Notes under the pieces: generated by a model | Told to the model about the DNA's origin: nothing | The model's database searches: none | Seen by the model: only the letters and a program-made list of their open reading frames with translations | Assembly: GCA_035526665.1 (NCBI GenBank) | Contig: DATLBY010000351.1 | Location: 1-11,208 of the forward strand | DNA: 11,208 bases | Reading direction: 5' to 3' | DNA from: DATLBY01 sp035526665 | GTDB lineage: Bacteria; Acidobacteriota; Terriglobia; Bryobacterales; Bryobacteraceae | Part shown: positions 1 through 7,943 of the stretch, one piece after another | Numbering within the stretch: position 1 is the stretch's first letter | Layout: the number at the start of each line of letters is the position of its first letter | Program-made: the position numbers and the translations under genes

Positions 1-770
1 CCGGCCAAGCCCTCCTGGAGCAGCCCGGCTTTGCCCGTGAAACCCTCCGCAGACCACGCGGCATTTCCCAGCGTGAGCCAGTGACGATGAACGTTGTAAA
101 TCAGGAGGGGAGCGGCTCCGAGAATTGCGGCACACAGGGCGATTACCACGGTGTGCAGCTTCAAGTGACGAACCACGACCCAGGGAAAGGCGGCCACGGA
201 GGCGGCCGAGATCCCCGCCAGCAGCCAGATGAAGGTAGCCTTATCCCACAATCCCAGGCCCAGGAATAAGAATCCGGCGGCTAGCCATGGGAGCTTAGCC
301 GTCAAATGAAATTTCAGCAGCGCGAGTAAGGCTGCCACCAGGCAGAAATGCTGCAAGGCGACGGGGCCCCAATCCCAGCGCGTGGTGAGAAGAAAGGTAC
401 TGTCGGTCGCCAGGAGGAGAACACCGAGCAGCGCGGCCGGCTGTCCAAGGGCATGCAGCAGCAGGCGGTAAAACATCCAGATAGTGGCGGCGCCGATGAG
501 GAGCGCCGGAAATCGGATAGTAAACGGCGACACCCCGAAGAGAGCGAAGACCGGCCGGTAGAGCCACGATTTGAGCGTCCCCACGTACGTCATCACCATT
601 AAGGGGAAATCGTAGCCGGACGCGTGAGCGGCCATCTGGCGGTCAAAGGGGGGATAGATGCCGGCGGCGAAAAGCGCTTCGTCCGTTTGAATACCCAGCG
701 CACTGATGCAAATGCCGCCCGATACCAGGAACAGCAGACAACAGGCTAGAGTGAAGACATTGGCCTTCAT
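1..770 (-). CDS. GT39/ArnT-like polytopic membrane glycosyltransferase, C-terminus off the left edge
   Basis: The minus frame is open from the ATG at 768-770 to base 1, giving 256 codons with no stop, so the gene is 3'-truncated by the window. It starts MKANVFTLACCLLFLVSGG, a first membrane helix. An acidic pair follows in QTDEALFAAG (Asp30-Glu31), the position of the catalytic/metal Asp-Glu loop motif in PMT/ArnT-type GT-C enzymes. Several hydrophobic helices come next, including LLIGAATIWMFYRLLLHALG, a luminal-looking RWDWGP stretch, GLGLWDKATFIWLLAG and PLLIYN. These resemble PMT_2 (GT39) enzymes, which move a sugar from a polyprenyl-phosphate carrier to a protein or lipid on the outer face of the inner membrane. 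The substrate cannot be told from here. No good Shine-Dalgarno precedes the ATG, and an upstream in-frame CTG (795-797) is a poor alternative. The gene lies 64 bp after the NHL-protein stop on the same strand. GT-C fold is likely; the exact family is less sure. Confidence 0.75.
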   Translation of the reverse strand, partial: MKANVFTLACCLLFLVSGGICISALGIQTDEALFAAGIYPPFDRQMAAHASGYDFPLMVMTYVGTLKSWLYRPVFALFGVSPFTIRFPALLIGAATIWMFYRLLLHALGQPAALLGVLLLATDSTFLLTTRWDWGPVALQHFCLVAALLALLKFHLTAKLPWLAAGFLFLGLGLWDKATFIWLLAGISAASVAAFPWVVVRHLKLHTVVIALCAAILGAAPLLIYNVHRHWLTLGNAAWSAEGFTGKAGLLQEGLA

Positions 771-791
771 TCGGATGGGGTCCGGGGAGCC

Positions 792-823
792 AATCAGGGT
801 GAGGTAAGCGCCCCACCCTGATT
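792..823 (-). terminator. 10-bp hairpin after the NHL-protein gene, no U-tract
   Basis: AATCAGGGTG (792-801) and CACCCTGATT (814-823) are perfect inverted repeats around a 12-nt loop. They sit 12 bases past the minus-strand stop codon at 835. The sequence after the stem in the minus direction is GGCTCCCCGG rather than a T-run, so it does not look like a standard intrinsic terminator. It may protect the 3' end, act as a weak or Rho-assisted stop, or separate the two same-strand genes. Confidence 0.4.
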
Positions 824-834
824 TCACCGCCGGC

Positions 835-3800
835 TTAAGGAGCGACTGCGATTGTGGTCCTGAGCGTCTTGCCGCCAACGCCCTGGTTGCTTCTAACGCT
901 TTCCATCAGGACAGAGACGACCGCCTGATTATCCGGCGCTACCGTCTCTGGAACCTTGACGTTGATCTGCCAGACTCCCACCAAGCCGGGCGCGAGGCCC
1001 GAGTACTGGATGTTGGCATCCGGCACGAAATCGTTTTGGATGATGACTCTTGGCCGAATGTCGGTGCTGACAGGCCCGGTAGGCGGCGTGCCGTCCGGCG
1101 GTGCGTTGCTAACTGGCCCTTGCCCTGTCCCGAAAAGTTGAATCACCTTGCCGCGGTTAATCGGTTTGGCCGGCGAGTTGACCGAATTGTCTTCGTTCAA
1201 GGCCGCGAGCTGGCCATTTTCCGCGCTGCCCACGACGAAGAGCGCCGGGGAGACGCGAGCGAGATTGAATGTGGCCGCGCCGAGAACCTGCCCGACCGAC
1301 TTCTTTATGACCTGAAATTCCGCAGTGCCCGAGGTCGGGGTGTTGAGCGGCACCAGGAAATTAATCTGGCCCGGCGACACGAAGTAGAGCGGGACTTCCT
1401 TGTCGTTGACCAGGACCTGAATATCGGCCAATTCCGTGGGCAGAGGAACGGGCTTGGCCAATTCGTTGAAGCTCTTGGTCTCGGTGCCAAAGGTTACGTT
1501 GGTTCCGCGGGGATAAATGGAGGTGATCATCCCCGGCGAGATGGGCCGGTCCGATCCACTGGCGGCATTAGTTGCAGCCAAGCCGTTGAAATAGACCGAG
1601 AGCCGGTTTACGCCTTCGGCGATGTAGAGATTCCCAAAGGCATCCTCCGTCAGCGCCAGGGGAACCGGAGAGGCGATCGAGTAGTCGATGGCCGCGTTGA
1701 TCGACAGCTTGTCAAAGCGCGGGAATCGAACGGCGCGGTTGCCGCGCGTATCGGTGACCCAGACTTCGCCCGTGGAGGGGCTGACGTAGATTCCCTGCGG
1801 ACCGCTGACGCCGCTCAGCGTAAAGGCAGGCTGGGGATCATTGGGTGCAGCCACGATCCGGTCGAAGATCATCACGCGATCGCCCTTCGTGTCGGCGACG
1901 TAGAGGCGATCGTCAGTATCGGTGGCGATGCCGCGGGGGCCGGAGAAGCGGTTGAAGCCCGTGGTGCGCCCGCCGGTGAGGAAGTCAGGCTGCCCGATCA
2001 CTTTTTCCGCCGCCATGCCGGTTGTAAAGTCTCCGCCGGACGGTTTGCGGAAAAAGAGCACACGATTCAGGGCCGTGTCGGATACCAGAAGATGTCCCTC
2101 GACGGTGAACGCGATTCCATACGGGAACGACATATTGCGGGAGGTGGCGTCGGTTATTTTGCTGGACCCGGAGGCCTGCCCCAGGATGAGATTTGGCCTG
2201 AGCCGCTCGGTAGTCTGTGGCTGATCGAACGGACGCGGGAAGCGGAGGACACGGGCGTTCCCGGAGTCGGCGACGAACAAGTTGCCATTGGCATCCACTG
2301 CCAGCCCCGAGGGATGAAACAGACCCGTCTCGGAGATGACGTTGCGATCATTCTGAGGCGCATTGATCAGCGATCGGTTCAGGTCATTTTGTCCAATGAC
2401 GAGATCCGCTTTGTCGCCGGGACGAATCCGGCGCGCGTCTTTGTAGCCGAGGATGCGATTGTTGAAGGTGTCCGATACGTAGAGACGCGGGGGATTCGAG
2501 CTGTTGTCGATCACCACGCCGCTGCCATCACTGGCATCGCCGCCCACGTTGGAGGTAGCCGCGAATCCGTTGAAGAGGAAGAATTCCTTGCCCTCGATCA
2601 GGTTGGGGGAATTGAAATTGAAGCTGATCTGCCCTAACACCCGGCTGGCGCTCGCGCCCGTGGTCTGCTGTGGGAAGACCAGTACGCGGTTGTTGCCGGT
2701 GTCGGCGACAAATAGTTCGTTATTTACAAAGGCTGCCCCGATTGGGCTATTCAAGGTAGTTTCGGAAGGCTCCGCCTGGCCGCGGTTGGCACGGCTGGAA
2801 GTAAAATCCGGCTGTCCGATTACCTGGCGGGCGGGCGGCGAAAGAATCGTGGTTGTTTCGGCGGGCCACTGCTCGAAGCGATCGTAGCGGATGATCCGGT
2901 TAAATCCAGTGTCCACTACAGCGAGAGCATCGTTGATAATCACCACGCCCTCGGCTGGGGTGCCGGTAGCAGGATTTCCGATCGTGTACTCCGTGACCGG
3001 GGGCTGCCTCTCCTGGATTACGCCAATGCCGGCAATACGGCTGGCCTCTCTACCGTTAAAAAAAGGAGGTAAATAAACCAAGGCGCGGAACAGCGAATCC
3101 ACGACGTAGACACGGCCGGCGCTGTCGATGCCCAAGCCTGAGGGGAAGCGTAAGCTTGCCTTATCCGACCGGCCTTCGACGCTGACGGCAGCCTGGGCGT
3201 TGGTGTTGAACGAGGTTTGCCCCAGCACCAGATCCGCAGCAGGCCCGTTGGCGCCGGATGACAAGGCCGCCGCGGGATAGCGAAGCACGCGATGATTCAA
3301 GGGATCTGAGAAAAACAGGTTGCCCTGTGGATCGAACGCGAGGCCCGTCCGGCCCAGCACGCCACCTTGAGAGGTGGCAATCGAGCTTTCCGAAGGAACA
3401 GTATTCCCGGCATTAGCCTGATTACTGTTAAATGTCGGCTGACCGATGACCATGTCCGGATTTTTGAACTCCTCCGCCGCGTTCACGAAAGGCTTCGGAT
3501 AGCGGAGAATCCGGTTATTTCCAGCATCCACGACATACAAATTCCCCTGCGCGTCCACCGCCACAGAGGATGGTTGGGTTAAACCGGTTGACCGGTCTCT
3601 TCCCGGGCCCAACGATGCCGTGCTGGTTCTGTCCACTTGTCCAATCACCAGATCGGCTGGCGCTCCGTTAGTAAACTGAGCCGAGTTCCGCCACCCAAGC
3701 ACCCGATTATTCCCTGTATCTGCAACATAAAGCGGGGAAGGCGTGGAGGACTTATCCACAGCGACAGACCATGGCGCGAAGAACTCACGACCTTCGGGAA

Positions 3801-3942
3801 CATTGGGATTTGAACTTTTGATCGTGAGCTGAGGCTGTCCGAGGACGCGGGAGGGGGTTCCATTTAACGCGGATTGCGCCGACAAATGGGGAGTCAGCAA
3901 TACGGCAATCGCGCACAAGTTCAGAAATGCTGTAGTTTTCAT
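835..3942 (-). CDS. Secreted NHL-repeat beta-propeller protein with Solibacter-type C-terminal domain
   Basis: A 1035-residue protein. MKTTAFLNLCAIAVLLTPHLSAQS is a clear Sec signal peptide with probable cleavage after LSA. The middle (about residues 30-780) has around 12 NHL-like units with the signature (L/V)(Y/F)V(A/V)D(T/S)xxNR(V/I)LxxP, for example LYVADTGNNRVLGW, LYVVDAGNNRILRYP and LFVADSGNARVLRFP. They alternate with VIGQPxF-type linkers such as VIGQPDFTSSRAN. Twelve units exceed one six-bladed NHL propeller, so two propellers are likely. About residues 800-1035 match the C-terminal domain of Solibacter paralogues (TIGR03437 type), with FVSPGQINFLVPLN, ALNEDNSVNSPAKP, LFGTGQGPV and IQYSGLAPGLVGVWQINVKVP. 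NHL propellers usually bind proteins, RNA or ligands; no catalytic motif is seen and the function is unknown. The ATG is preceded by no strong Shine-Dalgarno but follows a promoter candidate at 3988-4016. The gene is divergent from mqnA. Confidence 0.88.
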   Translation of the reverse strand: MKTTAFLNLCAIAVLLTPHLSAQSALNGTPSRVLGQPQLTIKSSNPNVPEGREFFAPWSVAVDKSSTPSPLYVADTGNNRVLGWRNSAQFTNGAPADLVIGQVDRTSTASLGPGRDRSTGLTQPSSVAVDAQGNLYVVDAGNNRILRYPKPFVNAAEEFKNPDMVIGQPTFNSNQANAGNTVPSESSIATSQGGVLGRTGLAFDPQGNLFFSDPLNHRVLRYPAAALSSGANGPAADLVLGQTSFNTNAQAAVSVEGRSDKASLRFPSGLGIDSAGRVYVVDSLFRALVYLPPFFNGREASRIAGIGVIQERQPPVTEYTIGNPATGTPAEGVVIINDALAVVDTGFNRIIRYDRFEQWPAETTTILSPPARQVIGQPDFTSSRANRGQAEPSETTLNSPIGAAFVNNELFVADTGNNRVLVFPQQTTGASASRVLGQISFNFNSPNLIEGKEFFLFNGFAATSNVGGDASDGSGVVIDNSSNPPRLYVSDTFNNRILGYKDARRIRPGDKADLVIGQNDLNRSLINAPQNDRNVISETGLFHPSGLAVDANGNLFVADSGNARVLRFPRPFDQPQTTERLRPNLILGQASGSSKITDATSRNMSFPYGIAFTVEGHLLVSDTALNRVLFFRKPSGGDFTTGMAAEKVIGQPDFLTGGRTTGFNRFSGPRGIATDTDDRLYVADTKGDRVMIFDRIVAAPNDPQPAFTLSGVSGPQGIYVSPSTGEVWVTDTRGNRAVRFPRFDKLSINAAIDYSIASPVPLALTEDAFGNLYIAEGVNRLSVYFNGLAATNAASGSDRPISPGMITSIYPRGTNVTFGTETKSFNELAKPVPLPTELADIQVLVNDKEVPLYFVSPGQINFLVPLNTPTSGTAEFQVIKKSVGQVLGAATFNLARVSPALFVVGSAENGQLAALNEDNSVNSPAKPINRGKVIQLFGTGQGPVSNAPPDGTPPTGPVSTDIRPRVIIQNDFVPDANIQYSGLAPGLVGVWQINVKVPETVAPDNQAVVSVLMESVRSNQGVGGKTLRTTIAVAP

Positions 3943-3987
3943 AAAGTTGTAGTGGTTACGACGCCCGCGGGAAAGCGCTCTATCTGG

Positions 3988-4016
3988 AAAATAGCACTTT
4001 GCAGCATTTAGTGCAA
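3988..4016 (-). promoter_or_regulatory. Candidate sigma70-type promoter of the NHL-protein gene
   Basis: On the minus strand TTGCAC (4016-4011) is followed after exactly 17 nt by TATTTT (3993-3988). The predicted start near 3981 gives a 5' leader of about 39 nt. Agreement is modest (3/6 and 4/6 with consensus), so this rests mainly on spacing and position. Confidence 0.35.
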
Positions 4017-4017
4017 A
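3994..4017. repeat. Inverted repeat in the NHL/mqnA divergent region, possible operator
   Basis: GCACT at 3994-3998 is mirrored by AGTGC at 4010-4014. An overlapping pair, TTTGCA (3998-4003) and TGCAAA (4012-4017), gives a second register. The repeat overlaps the -35 and spacer of the candidate minus-strand promoter and ends 3 bp before the mqnA Shine-Dalgarno. A regulator binding here could affect both divergent genes. It could equally be chance in a short AT-richer stretch. Confidence 0.3.
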
Positions 4018-4030
4018 CCGGAGTTTGCCG

Positions 4031-4873
4031 ATGTTAAACTGCTATTTGACCCCGGAAAATGCAGCCTTGCCGCACGCCACCACCTCCCCTCTGCGTGTCT
4101 GCGCGGTCAGTTATTTAAACACCCTTCCGCTCGTTTGGGGAATGTTGCGCGGCCCGCAAAAAGGGATATTTGATTTGAGCTTTTCGGTGCCGGCTGAGTG
4201 TGCCAACCGCTTAAGCGATGGCCGGGCGCAGATCGGCATTGTGCCCTGTGCGGAAATACCCCGTCTCGGTCTGGATATTCTTCCCGGCACAGGCATTGCA
4301 AGTGACGGACCCGTCCGCAGTATCCTGCTGATTTCTAAAGTCCCCTTTTCGCAGATCAGGCAACTTGCAGTGGATTCCAGTTCGCGCACCTCAGTGATAC
4401 TGGCGCGGATTGTCCTGAGCCGGAAGTATGGCGCAGAGCCCGCTCTGACAAAGATGCCTCCGGACCTTCCCTCCATGCTGGAAGCAGCGGATGCCGCCCT
4501 TATCATCGGCGATCCGGCCCTGCACCTGGATCCACTCTCGATTCCTTTTTATACGCTGGACTTGGGAGCCGAGTGGACGGAAATGACGGGACTTCCCATG
4601 GTGTTTGCCGTCTGGGCGGGAAAGCGCGCGGTCCTCACGCCTGACGTCGCGGACGCCTTTTCGGCATCCTGCGATTTTGGCATGGACCGGATTGACGATA
4701 TCGCCCGCGAGTGCGGTCCGGCGCGCGGCTTCCAGGAGGCGCTGGTGCGCCAGTATCTCCGCCAGAACATTGTCTTCCGGCTGCAGGAGCGGCACTATAA
4801 GGGCATGCGCCTGTTTCTGGAATATGCGGGAAGTTTGAGCACGGCTGAAACCGTAGGGAACGCAACTGTATGA
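4031..4873 (+). CDS. mqnA: Chorismate dehydratase MqnA (futalosine pathway of menaquinone synthesis)
   Basis: MqnA converts chorismate to 3-[(1-carboxyvinyl)oxy]benzoate by losing water, the first step of the futalosine route to menaquinone, in the cytosol. The 280-residue product has the usual length and the periplasmic-binding-protein-like fold signatures of the family: RVCAVSYLNTLPLVWGM near the N-terminus, CANRLSDGRAQIGIVPCAEI, then ALIIGDPAL and LDLGAEWTEMTGLPMVFAVW. I chose the ATG at 4031 because GGAG at 4020-4023 lies 7 nt upstream; the in-frame TTG at 4025 would be only 1 nt from it. About 20 residues precede the conserved core, a slightly long N-terminus. The stop overlaps the mqnC start in ATGA (4870-4873), so the two are probably translationally coupled. 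I found no convincing plus-strand -10/-35 pair upstream. Confidence 0.93.
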   Translation: MLNCYLTPENAALPHATTSPLRVCAVSYLNTLPLVWGMLRGPQKGIFDLSFSVPAECANRLSDGRAQIGIVPCAEIPRLGLDILPGTGIASDGPVRSILLISKVPFSQIRQLAVDSSSRTSVILARIVLSRKYGAEPALTKMPPDLPSMLEAADAALIIGDPALHLDPLSIPFYTLDLGAEWTEMTGLPMVFAVWAGKRAVLTPDVADAFSASCDFGMDRIDDIARECGPARGFQEALVRQYLRQNIVFRLQERHYKGMRLFLEYAGSLSTAETVGNATV

Positions 4874-5901
4874 TCACCCGGCAAGAGGCGACGGACTTAT
4901 TTGCAAGCGACGACCTGATCGGCATCGGCATGATGGCGGATTCCATCCGCCGAAAACTGCACCCCGAAGGGATCGTCTCCTACATCATCGACAGGAACAT
5001 TAACTACACCAACTTCTGTACCGAGTACTGTAGCTTCTGTGCCTTCTACCGTCCGCTGGGGCATAAAGAGGGCTATGTGCTCCCGAACGAGGAGATTTAC
5101 GCCAAAATCCAGGAGACGATCGACCTGGGCGGAACCGGCATCCTGATGCAGGGCGGCCTTCATCCCGATCTGAAAATCGAATGGTATGAAGAGCTTCTCC
5201 GTGGAATCAAACAGCGTTTCAACATTCACACCCACTGTTTTTCCGCGCCTGAGATCACCAACATCGCCGATGTGAGCGGTCTCTCCCTGAGAGACACAAT
5301 TGCACGGTTGATGGATGCGGGCCTGGATTCCATCCCGGGCGGCGGCGCGGAGATTCTAGACGATGCGGTGCGGCACAGGATCAGCCGGCTGAAATGCACG
5401 ACACAAGATTGGATTGACGTGCACCGGACGGCGCATTCGCTGGGCATGCGGACCACGGCCACGATGATGTTCGGCTGTGGCGAGACGATTGAGCAGCGGA
5501 TGAATCACTTCGAAATTGTCCGCCGGATCCAGGAAGAGACCGGCGGATTTACCGCGTTTATCCCCTGGTCGTTCCAGCGCGAGAACACTTCGCTGGGGAG
5601 GTTCGTCAAGGAAGAAGCGACCGCGGTGGAATATCTAAAGACGCTGGCCATCTCGCGGATTTATCTCGACAATATCCTGAATGTGCAATCCTCCTGGGTT
5701 ACGCCGGGGCTGAAGACGTGCCAGGTGGGTCTGCGCTTTGGCGGCAACGATGTGGGCAGCATCATGATTGAGGAGAACGTGGTTTCGCAGGCGGGCGCCA
5801 GAAACCATGCCACCGAAGAGGATCTCCGCAGAATGATTCGCGACGCCGGGTTCGTACCCAAGCAGCGCGACACGCTGTACCGAACTTACTTCCTGAATTA
5901 A
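4870..5901 (+). CDS. mqnC: Cyclic dehypoxanthinyl futalosine synthase MqnC (radical SAM)
   Basis: MqnC is a radical S-adenosylmethionine enzyme that cyclises dehypoxanthine futalosine, downstream of MqnA in the same menaquinone pathway. The 343-residue protein has the 4Fe-4S site CTEYCSFC (Cys50, Cys54, Cys57, spacing Cx3Cx2C) followed by AFYR. It also has ILMQGGLHPDL, HCFSAPEI, GLDSIPGGGAEILDDAVR, TTATMMFGCGE, FIPWSFQ and SSWVTPGLK. The SIPGGGAEILDD and SSWVTPG forms favour MqnC over its paralogue MqnE. The ATG lies inside the mqnA stop (4-bp overlap), and no independent promoter is expected. Steps between MqnA and MqnC (MqnE or an equivalent, and MqnB) and the later MqnD are not in this window, so the pathway genes are dispersed. 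The gene ends 6 bp before the converging unknown gene. Confidence 0.94.
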   Translation: MITRQEATDLFASDDLIGIGMMADSIRRKLHPEGIVSYIIDRNINYTNFCTEYCSFCAFYRPLGHKEGYVLPNEEIYAKIQETIDLGGTGILMQGGLHPDLKIEWYEELLRGIKQRFNIHTHCFSAPEITNIADVSGLSLRDTIARLMDAGLDSIPGGGAEILDDAVRHRISRLKCTTQDWIDVHRTAHSLGMRTTATMMFGCGETIEQRMNHFEIVRRIQEETGGFTAFIPWSFQRENTSLGRFVKEEATAVEYLKTLAISRIYLDNILNVQSSWVTPGLKTCQVGLRFGGNDVGSIMIEENVVSQAGARNHATEEDLRRMIRDAGFVPKQRDTLYRTYFLN

Positions 5902-5907
5902 GGACAG

Positions 5908-6825
5908 CTACCCGCCGCCGAGCGAATCGATAAACGCCCGCTGCACCGGCCAGCGTCCGAGCACATGCCGGTCCACTCGCTGAAAATTTCCCGACGTCAG
6001 AACTCCGCTGAGGTCGTTGAGATTAGGGGTCTGTTTTTCCCTGGCGATCAAGCTCTGCAACACTTTGGTGAGGTCTTCCAGTTGTGTCTTCAAGACCGCC
6101 GCCTGCTCCGCCGTCTTGCAGGTGACGTCCGCCACGATTTCAAAGCCGTTTTCGCGGGCTCCCATGGTAAAAAGCAGACGTTCCGCGCCTTCGACTACTT
6201 TGGCAAACTGGCGGGTTCCGGGCGGTAATTTGTTGGCTGTTTGGAGCGTGGCGGCGGGGAGGCTGAGCCACACAGGCTGCTTCGGAACTTCGAACGGGAT
6301 GCCTTCGTTATGGATCCGGATCTCACTCGCACCCCATTCGTTGGAACCGGTGGATAATGCCATGGTCTGCTTGTTTACGGCATAAAGCGATACGTTCCGG
6401 TTCCCCTTTGGATCCGTAATGCGGCAGAATCCATTCAGGCAGGCGCCACCTTGGCTGGTGACATACGAAATGACATTCTTCCAATCGAAGTGGCCGCGAA
6501 GGATGAAGTAATGGGTGTCCTTCAGTGAGGTGGCCACTACGGTGTCGAGATCCGTTTTGTAATCAAATCCCGTCTGCTGAACGAAGAGCTTATATTCGGG
6601 CTCTTCGTTCACGGCAGAACCCACGAGTTTGTCCAGGACACCGGAATCGCGCAACGCCTTGAGATCCAGATACATGACCGGGGCGTCTTTTTGGGGCAGA
6701 TAGGCAATCAGTTGAGCCGGGGATACCGGCGTCCCCCAGTGGAGATAAAAAGTAATCCCGACAATGAAGAGGCAGATTGCCACCAGACCGGCAGCCAGCT
6801 GCCAAGGACGAAAGCTAGATCGCAC
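5908..6825 (-). CDS. Unknown protein with N-terminal membrane anchor, co-oriented with aroF
   Basis: I do not recognise this 305-residue protein. MRSSFRPW is a short basic head, followed by one hydrophobic helix (about residues 9-29, QLAAGLVAICLFIVGITFYL). The rest is soluble and should lie outside the inner membrane if the positive-inside rule holds. The stretch AYLPQKDAPVMYLDLKALRDSGVLDKL resembles the start of DUF3352-like acidobacterial proteins, a weak impression only. There are two close cysteines (GACLNGFC) but no catalytic motif. The start is GTG at 6825; no good Shine-Dalgarno is seen, and the gene begins only 9 bp after the aroF stop, so it is probably read through from aroF. It would then share the aromatic attenuator. 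Its TAG stop is 6 bp from the converging mqnC stop. Confidence 0.8.
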   Translation of the reverse strand: MRSSFRPWQLAAGLVAICLFIVGITFYLHWGTPVSPAQLIAYLPQKDAPVMYLDLKALRDSGVLDKLVGSAVNEEPEYKLFVQQTGFDYKTDLDTVVATSLKDTHYFILRGHFDWKNVISYVTSQGGACLNGFCRITDPKGNRNVSLYAVNKQTMALSTGSNEWGASEIRIHNEGIPFEVPKQPVWLSLPAATLQTANKLPPGTRQFAKVVEGAERLLFTMGARENGFEIVADVTCKTAEQAAVLKTQLEDLTKVLQSLIAREKQTPNLNDLSGVLTSGNFQRVDRHVLGRWPVQRAFIDSLGGG

Positions 6826-6834
6826 TTAAGAAGA

Positions 6835-7875
6835 TTACACTGCCGCTACGGCTTCTGTCATGCGGGAGCGCTTCCAGAGCTCGATGTAGGGGTGCAGGTC
6901 GCGCATCAGATTCTGGAACTGCGGGATGTCCAGCGATTGCGCCCCGTCGCTGATGGCCTTGCTTGGATTCGGGTGCACTTCCATCAACAATCCGTCGGCT
7001 CCGATCGCGACGGCGGCGCGAGCCAGCGGAGGAACCAGGCTGCGTTTGCCGGTGGCATGGCTGGGATCAAGGATTACAGGCAGATGCGTCAGCTCATTCA
7101 GAGCCGCTACGGCCACAATGTCACAGGTGTTGCGGGTCACCGTCTCGAAAGTCCGGATGCCTCGCTCGCACAACATGACGTTCGAATTGCCATGCGCCAC
7201 TATATACTCGGCCGACATCAGCAGTTCCTTCACCGTAGAGCTTAAGCCTCGCTTCAATAGAATGGCGCGGCCGCATTTTCCGAGGGTCTTCAGGAGCGCA
7301 AAGTTCTGCATGTTGCGAGCTCCGATCTGGAGGATATCGGCGTAGTCGGCAACCATATCGACATCCCGGTCGCTCATCACTTCAGTGATGATACCCAGGC
7401 CAGTGGCCTCTTTGGCCTTTCGCAACAGCTTCAACCCTTCCAGTTCCATGCCCTGAAAATCGTAGGGCGAGGTGCGGGGCTTGAAGGCGCCACCGCGCAG
7501 CAGATGGGCGCCGGCCGCGCGGACTGCTTCGGCCGTTTCCATGATCTGCTTTTCACTTTCCACCGAACAGGGCCCGGCCATAATGGTGAATTCGTCGCCG
7601 CCGATATCGTGCCCATTTACTCGTATCACGGTGCGGCCGGGGCGGAACTCCTTGCTGACGAACTTATAGGGCGCCGAGATGCGGACGGCTTTCTCTACAC
7701 CGGGCATGGCCTCGATCGATTCCAGGCAGGCCGTGACGTCGCCAACGCCGACGATACCGATCACGACGCGCTCTTCGCCTTCAATCGAATGCACCTTGTA
7801 GCCGAAATCCCGAACCCGCTCACAAACGTTGTCCACTTCTTCTTTGGTGACATGGAGTCTCATGGAGATAATCAT
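6835..7875 (-). CDS. aroF: 3-deoxy-7-phosphoheptulonate (DAHP) synthase, type I-beta with N-terminal regulatory domain
   Basis: This enzyme condenses phosphoenolpyruvate with erythrose 4-phosphate to DAHP, the first committed step of the shikimate pathway to chorismate and Phe, Tyr and Trp. The 346 residues form an N-terminal ferredoxin-like/ACT-type domain (about 1-70, MRLHVTKEEVDNVCERVRDF) and a TIM barrel. Barrel motifs are AGPCSVES (Cys103), LRGGAFKPRTSPYDFQG, TEVMS, QIGARNMQNF, LLKRG, CERGIRTFE, DPSHATGKR (His273), MEVHPNP (Glu299) and DGAQSL (Asp310). Cys103, His273, Glu299 and Asp310 correspond to the metal ligands known in the Thermotoga maritima enzyme. In that family the N-terminal domain gives feedback inhibition by Tyr or Phe, so inhibition is likely here too. 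The ATG at 7875 is chosen over the ATG at 7863 because AAGGGA lies 6 nt before it. Expression is probably controlled by the upstream attenuator (leader peptide 7991-8044, terminator 7915-7943). Confidence 0.95.
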   Translation of the reverse strand: MIISMRLHVTKEEVDNVCERVRDFGYKVHSIEGEERVVIGIVGVGDVTACLESIEAMPGVEKAVRISAPYKFVSKEFRPGRTVIRVNGHDIGGDEFTIMAGPCSVESEKQIMETAEAVRAAGAHLLRGGAFKPRTSPYDFQGMELEGLKLLRKAKEATGLGIITEVMSDRDVDMVADYADILQIGARNMQNFALLKTLGKCGRAILLKRGLSSTVKELLMSAEYIVAHGNSNVMLCERGIRTFETVTRNTCDIVAVAALNELTHLPVILDPSHATGKRSLVPPLARAAVAIGADGLLMEVHPNPSKAISDGAQSLDIPQFQNLMRDLHPYIELWKRSRMTEAVAAV

Positions 7876-7914
7876 TGTAGTTCCCTTAAACTGAATTCCG
7901 TTCCGTCACGGATG

Positions 7915-7943
7915 AAAAACAAAAACCCACTCTTTCGAGTGGG
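7915..7943 (-). terminator. Intrinsic terminator in the aroF leader (attenuator stem 3:4)
   Basis: On the minus strand CCCACTC (7943-7937), a GAAA tetraloop (7936-7933) and GAGTGGG (7932-7926) form a perfect 7-bp stem with a stable GNRA-type loop. It is followed at once by TTTTTGTTTTT (7925-7915). This is a canonical Rho-independent terminator, placed 39 bp upstream of the aroF start rather than after a gene. That position indicates premature termination control. A G-U and A-U pair can lengthen the stem slightly. Confidence 0.88.

Noticed and set aside
1036..2637. 533-codon open frame on the plus strand inside the NHL-protein gene
   Set aside because: It lies antisense to a gene with signal peptide, regular repeats and a known C-terminal domain. 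Its translation is charged low-complexity sequence with no family resemblance, as expected from a GC-rich shadow frame.
6691..7245. 184-codon plus-strand open frame over the aroF/unknown-gene junction
   Set aside because: Antisense to well-supported coding sequence, with no domain and no ribosome-binding site.
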